35,273 bases of DNA from NCBI RefSeq assembly GCF_002154505.1, contig NZ_MUBM01000078.1, positions 1-35,273 of the forward strand, in the 5' to 3' direction. The DNA is from Streptomyces carpinensis. GTDB lineage: Bacteria > Actinomycetota > Actinomycetes > Streptomycetales > Streptomycetaceae. The position numbers and the translations under genes are program-made. Shown piece by piece: positions 31,120-35,273 of this stretch (position 1 is the stretch's first letter; the number at the start of each line of letters is the position of its first letter). The notes under the pieces are model-generated. The model saw nothing but the letters and a program-made list of their open reading frames with translations. It ran no database searches and had not been told where the DNA came from.

Positions 31120-31429
31120 ACCGAGACCGTCTGGCGCAGCCGCGGGCCCGGGAAGGTCGTCCAACTGTGGTGCGAACGCTCTCCGTTCACCGGAAGACGA
31201 CCCACAGCTCGTCGGCCTTCCCCGGCCGCCCCGCTCCCACACCCCTGATCACGCGCCAGGCCTCCAGCCCCTCGTCTTCGCCGGCCGGGTCATCGCCACC
31301 CACCGCCTCGCCTCGCAGGTCCGCAGCATCGGATTTTTCCGATATCTCACGAACGACTTCCGCATGGGTGAGACCCAGCAGTCGCCTCCCCCTTCAAGCA
31401 GCCTTCTTCCTCCGCCTCAGGAGCACGCC
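31120..31429. other. 310-base spacer before the NCS1 permease
   Basis: No gene is called here. A plus frame just before the permease reads RVIATHRLASQVRSIGFFRY, then LTNDFRMGETQQ, with mild coding character, but it has no start signal and may be chance. The palindrome at 31328-31343 suggests a separate promoter or operator for the permease. Confidence 0.4.
31328..31343. promoter_or_regulatory. Perfect palindrome upstream of the NCS1 permease
   Basis: ATCGGA-TTTT-TCCGAT is a perfect 6-bp inverted repeat with a TTTT centre, about 87 bases upstream of the permease ATG. Its AT-rich centre stands out in this GC-rich DNA. It is a candidate operator for the GntR regulator of the cluster, which is inference. 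Confidence 0.4.
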
Positions 31430-32869
31430 ATGTCCCATGATGCCTCGGCGCCGGTGTACGGCAGCGCGGTAGCGAAGGTCGAGCCCTTCGGGGTCGACCA
31501 CATCCCTGACAACGAGCGGCACGGCAAGCCTAGTTCGCAGTTCTTCGTCTGGTTCGCCGCCGGCTTGAACTTTCCCATCATCCTGCTCGGGTTCAGTGCG
31601 GCCTGGTTCGGGCTGAGCTTCCCCGCCGCTGTCACCGCCATCGTCATCGGGGCGGCACTGGGCTCCCTGCTCATGGCCGTGATGTCCCGGATGGGCGTAC
31701 GGCTCGGCGTGCCGCAGCAGATCCAGGCCCGCGGACCGCTGGGCTTCTTCGGCAACTTCATTCCCGTCGCCTACATCAACGTTTTCGCCGGCGTCGGATG
31801 GGCGTCCGTGACCGTCATCCTCGGCGGCAAGGCGTTCGCCGGGCTGACCCACCTGCCGTTCTGGCTGTGCGCCGGGCTGCTGACACTGGTCGAGATGGTC
31901 GTCGCCATCTTCGGCTACAACATGATCAACTTTTTGCAGAAGGCGCTGACCTACGTCCTGACGCCCCTGTTCGCACTGATCACCGTGGTGGCCGTCGTAC
32001 GCGGCGGAAGCGTCTTCCACGCCAACCCCCACGCGCAGGGATACATCGGCTCCACCGGCGGCCTGGTCACCTTCGGCGGCTGGTTCCTGTCCTTCCTGGT
32101 GGCCTGGGCGCCCTTCGCCTCGGACTACTCGCGCTACCTGCCGGACACCCGCGAGGTCGTCACGCGCACCGCCTGGTACACCGGCCTGGGCAACTTCGTC
32201 ACCATCTGCTGGCTCGGCATCCTGGGCGTGGTCGTCGGCGGCAGCGCAACCAGCTCTGACTCGATCACCGCCCTGCACCAACTCGCCGGCCCCTTCGCCC
32301 TTCCCGCCCTGCTCGCGGTCGGGCTGTCGGCACTGGCGCAGAACTTCCTCAACGTCTACGGCGGCGCCATCTCCATCCAGACGCTGAAGGTGCCCGTCAC
32401 CCGCACCCAGGCCGTCGTCGGCATCTGCGTGCTGGCGTACGCCCTCAGCCTGTGGGGCGCGTCCGGGACCGAGGCCAAGTTCAAGGTCTTCCTCAACCTC
32501 ACCGCATACTTCATCGCCCCCTTCGCCGCCGTGCTGCTGCTCGACTACTACCTGGGCGGCCGCTCCGACGCGAGCCGCATCCCCGAACTCTACGACCGCT
32601 CCCGCGTGCTGGACTGGGGATTCGTCGCGTGGGCAGGCGGGGTCGCCGCATCCGTGCCGTTCTGGCAGTCCAGCTTCTACACCGGACCGTTCTCGGTGGC
32701 CCATCCGGGCGCCGGTGATCTCAGCATGTTTGTCGCAACGGGAGCAGGCGCGCTCCTGTACCTGCTGACCTACCGGCTCAAACCGCTGTGGGTGAGGAAC
32801 GCCGACGGGACTCGCCTCTCCTCAGGCGAACCCGACCGTTCCAGGACGATGGCTTCGCACGATCACTGA
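31430..32869 (+). CDS. NCS1-family nucleobase/allantoin/hydantoin-type permease
   Basis: 479 residues, ATG 31430 with CAGGAG 7-8 bases upstream; the frame is open farther upstream but with Ser/Pro-rich non-family sequence. The N-terminus VEPFGVDHIPDNERHGKPSS is the typical NCS1 purine-cytosine permease start. About twelve membrane helices follow, including FFVWFAAGLNFPIILLGFSA, GPLGFFGNFIPVAYINVFAG and SFLVAWAPFASDYSRYLP, the last being the conserved A-x-D-Y-S-R-Y-L-P loop. NLTAYFIAPFAAVLLLDYYL is the late helix pair. Family members import cytosine, purines, hydantoin, allantoin or pyridoxine by Na+ or H+ symport. It most likely brings in the substrate of cluster 2. Confidence 0.9.
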   Translation: MSHDASAPVYGSAVAKVEPFGVDHIPDNERHGKPSSQFFVWFAAGLNFPIILLGFSAAWFGLSFPAAVTAIVIGAALGSLLMAVMSRMGVRLGVPQQIQARGPLGFFGNFIPVAYINVFAGVGWASVTVILGGKAFAGLTHLPFWLCAGLLTLVEMVVAIFGYNMINFLQKALTYVLTPLFALITVVAVVRGGSVFHANPHAQGYIGSTGGLVTFGGWFLSFLVAWAPFASDYSRYLPDTREVVTRTAWYTGLGNFVTICWLGILGVVVGGSATSSDSITALHQLAGPFALPALLAVGLSALAQNFLNVYGGAISIQTLKVPVTRTQAVVGICVLAYALSLWGASGTEAKFKVFLNLTAYFIAPFAAVLLLDYYLGGRSDASRIPELYDRSRVLDWGFVAWAGGVAASVPFWQSSFYTGPFSVAHPGAGDLSMFVATGAGALLYLLTYRLKPLWVRNADGTRLSSGEPDRSRTMASHDH

Positions 32870-33065
32870 GGAGATGCAACTGGCAGGCGGCGTCCGTGCA
32901 TTCGGCCGCCGCGAGCCGGTCCTGGTCCAACTGGTCGTCAAGGATGGCGCTGCTTTGTGAGCCCGGGCCTCCAGCACCCGTTGACATCCTCCCCGCGCAG
33001 CACGCATGTCACCGAGAACAGCCCCTGCCTCCCATCGCTTCCCTCTTCACCAGAGAACTGTGACC
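32870..33065. other. Downstream spacer with possible IS605-type end relic
   Basis: A short plus frame from ATG 32873 (MQLAGGVRAFGRREPVLVQL, 28 residues) has coding-like composition but its ribosome site is too close to the ATG; it may be a gene tail. The 16-mer TTGACATCCTCCCCGC at 32981-32996 resembles the conserved outer end of actinobacterial IS200/IS605 elements, without the partner hairpin arm. Confidence 0.3.
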
Positions 33066-33230
33066 ATGCCGAACAAGCTTCCCCCATGGGCTCTGCAGCG
33101 AGTCGCAGCCGCACTACAAGCCCAGCGGAAAAGGGACTCGACATCGGTGAACGCCGCCGAACTCGCCCGCTCCACAGGGCTGAGCAAGAGGCTGGCCAGA
33201 CAATGCCTGCGCCATGTACGGCCGATCTGA
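33066..33230 (+). CDS. Possible small HTH protein, 54 residues
   Basis: ATG 33066 opens a frame MPNKLPPWALQRVAAALQAQ, then VNAAELARSTGLSKRLARQC and LRHVRPI, ending TGA 33228-33230. The segment NAAELARSTGLSKRLARQCL fits a helix-turn-helix (A-E-L-A-x-x-T-G-L-S-x-x). The ribosome site is weak (AGAGAAC). The protein is basic and could be a small DNA-binding protein of phage or plasmid origin, or the start of a truncated regulator. The neighbourhood is non-coding on both sides. Confidence 0.4.
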   Translation: MPNKLPPWALQRVAAALQAQRKRDSTSVNAAELARSTGLSKRLARQCLRHVRPI

Positions 33231-33809
33231 TCGATCCTCGGCCATCTCGTCCAGACCGCCGCGCGGGTCGTGCGAGTCTGGCCAACGGTGTGTCGGCGTG
33301 TCGGCGACAGCTGAAAGTGGACCAACAGGGACCGTTGGGTCCTCACGCTCGCCTCGACTCCAGGCAGGAGTACTCACATCTGACGGAGGTGGACACGGTC
33401 TCGGCATACCCGGACGGGGCCATGTATGTCTCTGCTTAAATGCCGGCGAAGCGCCGCACTGCGAGAACAACGCCTGGCGCTGCAGGAGACCGCGGCACGG
33501 CTCGGCGCGGGTACCGTCCACGGTCAGCCGCGACTTGCTGACCAACTGCGGTCCTCATGACAACTGCATCTACGACTCGAACCCATGCACCATCACAGTC
33601 GCGTCCTGCCGACGCGGTATACGACAGCGAGAGTCCGCTGGCGCCTGCCGGAGTCTGCGGTCACGCTTCCCTCCCTTCCGGCGAGATCGCGTTCGAGTCG
33701 TCCTAGCAGCTCCCTCAGGCTCTGCGCGCTACCGGAGTTCAGTAGACGGAGCCTGAGAGCGTAATCCATGTTCTCCGTACGTTCGTCCGTCCGGTGCTAC
33801 GGTCGCCCC
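33231..33809. other. Gene-poor stretch
   Basis: No convincing gene. A short plus frame at about 33425-33559 (with LREQRLALQETAARLGAG) recalls an XRE-type helix start, but the frame is only about 44 codons and has no ribosome site. It may be a relic. No repeats were noticed. Confidence 0.35.
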
Positions 33810-34208
33810 ATGTCCAAGATCGAGATTGATGCGGTGACCGCCGAGTTCTTCGGCGCCTTCGACAACCGTGGTGGCCGCCTCGCCGATGTGGAGCGGATCC
33901 GCAGGCTGGTTGTCCCTGGCGGTGTGATCGTCATGACCGGCCCGAAGTTCACGGTCTACACAGTGGACGAGTTCATCGAGCCTCGCCAGAAGCTGCTGAC
34001 CGACGGTCGGCTGGTCGAATTCTCCGAGTGGGAGACCTCCGAGCGCACCGAGATCGCGGGCGATATCGCGTCGCGGATCGGCGAATACCGCAAGTCCGGG
34101 ATCCTGGACGGCGAGCCGTTCGAGGGCGGTGGCGCCAAGTCCTTCCAGTTTGTACGCACTCCGGAGGGCTGGCGGATCGCCGCATTTGCTTGGTACGACC
34201 CGTCATGA
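33810..34208 (+). CDS. NTF2/SnoaL-like (DUF4440-type) protein
   Basis: 132 residues from ATG 33810. There is no ribosome site; TACGGT ends 6 bases upstream and could be a -10 box, so the mRNA may be leaderless. A start at 33768 (MFSVRSSVRCYG) is possible but its extra residues look non-native. The sequence runs IDAVTAEFFGAFDNRGGRLA, VVPGGVIVMTGPKFTVYTVD and FIEPRQKLLTDGRLVEFSEW. GAKSFQFVRTPEGWRIAAFA is the typical last strand pair of NTF2-like proteins ('F..T..GWRI....W'). Such proteins are often small-ligand binders or cyclases. It stands alone and its role is unknown. Confidence 0.8.
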   Translation: MSKIEIDAVTAEFFGAFDNRGGRLADVERIRRLVVPGGVIVMTGPKFTVYTVDEFIEPRQKLLTDGRLVEFSEWETSERTEIAGDIASRIGEYRKSGILDGEPFEGGGAKSFQFVRTPEGWRIAAFAWYDPS

Positions 34209-34240
34209 CTGTCCGGCTGTTCGGGCCAGCCTGACGCCTC

Positions 34241-34351
34241 ATGCTGCACACACCAGAGACAGACGCCATGACGGACGAGGAACTCATCGCCCAGTGGGAG
34301 CAGCAGCATCGCAAAGCCCATCACCACCTGCGCGCAGTCGACGACGAGTAG
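34241..34351 (+). CDS. Doubtful 36-residue peptide
   Basis: ATG 34241 (or 34268, MTDEELIAQWEQQHRKAHHH) to TAG 34349-34351. The acidic-then-basic amphipathic composition could form one helix. It has no clear ribosome site or recognised family. Listed because codon bias is acceptable and because it fills the gap before the protease. Confidence 0.2.
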   Translation: MLHTPETDAMTDEELIAQWEQQHRKAHHHLRAVDDE

Positions 34352-34431
34352 GTCACCGCTCCCACACGTCCGGCCCGCCGCCGGCTCGAGTTTTCCCAGT
34401 ACAGGGGGGCTGGCCATACCATCGACCGACC

Positions 34432-34466
34432 CGTTGCCCGGATGGTGCGACAGGTTTCGGGCAACG
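34432..34466. promoter_or_regulatory. Perfect 9-bp inverted repeat upstream of the protease
   Basis: CGTTGCCCG (34432-34440) and CGGGCAACG (34458-34466) are exact complements with a 17-base loop, ending 43 bases before the protease start. It may be an operator or a leader stem-loop. It could alternatively be an end-of-gene hairpin for the small frame upstream. Confidence 0.45.
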
Positions 34467-34509
34467 AGGCTGAGGACATACGGATCCACCAAGCAAAAGG
34501 GAACCCTCT

Positions 34510-35273
34510 GTGTTCAGCTTCAAGCCGCCGCGCCGCCGTACCGCCCGCACCGCTGCCGTCTGCGCTCTCGCCGCCGCGGCCTGTGTCACTGTCTTGGCCG
34601 GCAGCGCCGGAGCCATCGTCAACGGGTCGGACTCCACCGAGAGCTACCCGTTCATGGCGGTCATCCCGGCGTCGGCCCCGGACCAGGGTCTGATCGACGG
34701 GAACTGTGGGGCATCGCTGATCGAGCAGCAGTGGGTACTGACGGCAGCTCACTGCGTGAAGGTAGAGGGGCTCAAGCTGGACGGCATCGTGCGGGTCGGT
34801 AGCGACCACCGCAAGTCCGGCGGCACTATCCGGAAGATCGACCGGACCTTCGTCCATCCCGGCTATGTGAACGGCGACAACAAGGCCGCCAACAAGAACG
34901 ACATCGCGCTGATACGCCTGGACCGCCCGGTCGCCCAGCAGCCCATCAAGATCGCCGAGCAGGCAGGGCCGCCCGGCACACCGACCCGGCTCCTGGGCTT
35001 TGGCACCACCGTCGACACCGAGTTCAAGTTCCCGGACCGGCTGCAGGAGCTGAACACTCGCAGGGGCACCGAGTCCGAGTGCGCGCCCGGCTACGCGAAC
35101 AGGACCCGGCTGTGCACGATCACCACCGGGCCCAAGGCCATGGCGTGCTTCGGGGACTCCGGCGGACCGCAGGTCCAAAAAGGCCGGGACGGCCGCTGGG
35201 AGCTGATCGGCGTCACCTCGGGGCCCGGCGCCCCGAATGTGCCGTGCTCGCAGGGCCCCGAGGTGACGCCGAT
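34510..35273 (+). CDS. Secreted S1-family (trypsin-like) serine protease, 3' end outside window
   Basis: GTG 34510 is preceded by AAGGGAA at a suitable distance; 254 residues are seen before the window ends. Residues 1-35 are a Sec signal peptide ([10 protein letters not shown], then a hydrophobic Ala/Val/Leu core, ending near AGSAGA). The mature domain starts [16 protein letters not shown], the trypsin-type neo-N-terminus. The catalytic triad is His81 (LTAAHC), Asp131 (KNDIALIRL) and Ser217 (GDSGGP). Asp211-equivalent specificity residues cannot be judged firmly, but the loop before GDSGGP reads AMACF, not the D of trypsin, so specificity may differ. Cysteine pairs 66/82 and 191/202 fit family disulphides. 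It is exported and probably digests protein outside the cell. Confidence 0.9.
   Translation, partial: MFSFKPPRRRTARTAAVCALAAAACVTVLAGSAGAIVNGSDSTESYPFMAVIPASAPDQGLIDGNCGASLIEQQWVLTAAHCVKVEGLKLDGIVRVGSDHRKSGGTIRKIDRTFVHPGYVNGDNKAANKNDIALIRLDRPVAQQPIKIAEQAGPPGTPTRLLGFGTTVDTEFKFPDRLQELNTRRGTESECAPGYANRTRLCTITTGPKAMACFGDSGGPQVQKGRDGRWELIGVTSGPGAPNVPCSQGPEVTP

Noticed and set aside
1..35273. CRISPR arrays, tRNA or rRNA genes
   Set aside because: No regularly spaced repeats and no recognisable tRNA arms or rRNA segments were seen on reading both strands; very short or odd tRNAs could be missed.

Overview
The window looks like a stretch of a Streptomyces (or closely related actinomycete) chromosome, probably from an accessory or arm region. 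GC content is very high with strong third-position bias, starts are often GTG, ribosome sites are GGAGG-like, and recognisable genes have actinobacterial character (Lys/Ala-rich linker protein, Tat-exported amine oxidase, trypsin-type secreted protease). Two intact catabolic gene clusters lie among many decayed genes and transposase fragments.

Left part (1-9.1 kb): a gene graveyard. It holds a frameshifted fragment of an SMC-like ATPase of the TIGR02680/Wadjet JetC kind, an intact coiled-coil/winged-helix protein, remnants of IS110, IS256 and a second IS110 element, a GGDEF-domain remnant, a small Cys/His-rich protein, and an intact Tat-exported flavin amine oxidase.

Cluster 1 (9.1-21.7 kb): an MFS transporter is transcribed divergently from an eleven-gene, tightly coupled operon. 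In order these encode an aldehyde dehydrogenase, two-domain VOC extradiol dioxygenase, aspartate-dehydrogenase-like protein, alpha/beta hydrolase, cupin, two SDR proteins, a ThDP-dependent decarboxylase/lyase-like enzyme, a FMN/[2Fe-2S] oxygenase reductase, a small recombinase-like HTH protein and a Rieske oxygenase. A MarR regulator lies convergent at the end. The gene content fits aromatic-ring hydroxylation or demethylation, meta-cleavage and lower-pathway processing. Two similar imperfect palindromes overlap the predicted divergent promoters.

Middle (21.7-24.2 kb): an IS481-type transposase tail, a 5'-truncated HEAT-like gene with a frameshift and a frameshifted YihY/BrkB membrane protein separate the two clusters.

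Cluster 2 (24.2-32.9 kb): a leftward set (NTF2-like protein, flavin reductase, GntR/FCD regulator) diverges from a rightward set (two tandem DUF1185 'amino acid synthesis' proteins, alpha/beta hydrolase, aldehyde dehydrogenase, 4-oxalocrotonate-tautomerase-like protein, luciferase-like flavin monooxygenase, then an NCS1 nucleobase-type permease). Monooxygenase plus reductase, hydrolase, dehydrogenase and NCS1 permease suggest uptake and oxidative ring opening of an N-heterocyclic or nucleobase-like compound. The exact substrate cannot be read from the sequence.

Right end (32.9-35.3 kb): small or doubtful genes, an NTF2-like protein, and a secreted trypsin-family protease that runs off the window. 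No rRNA, tRNA or CRISPR array was recognised.
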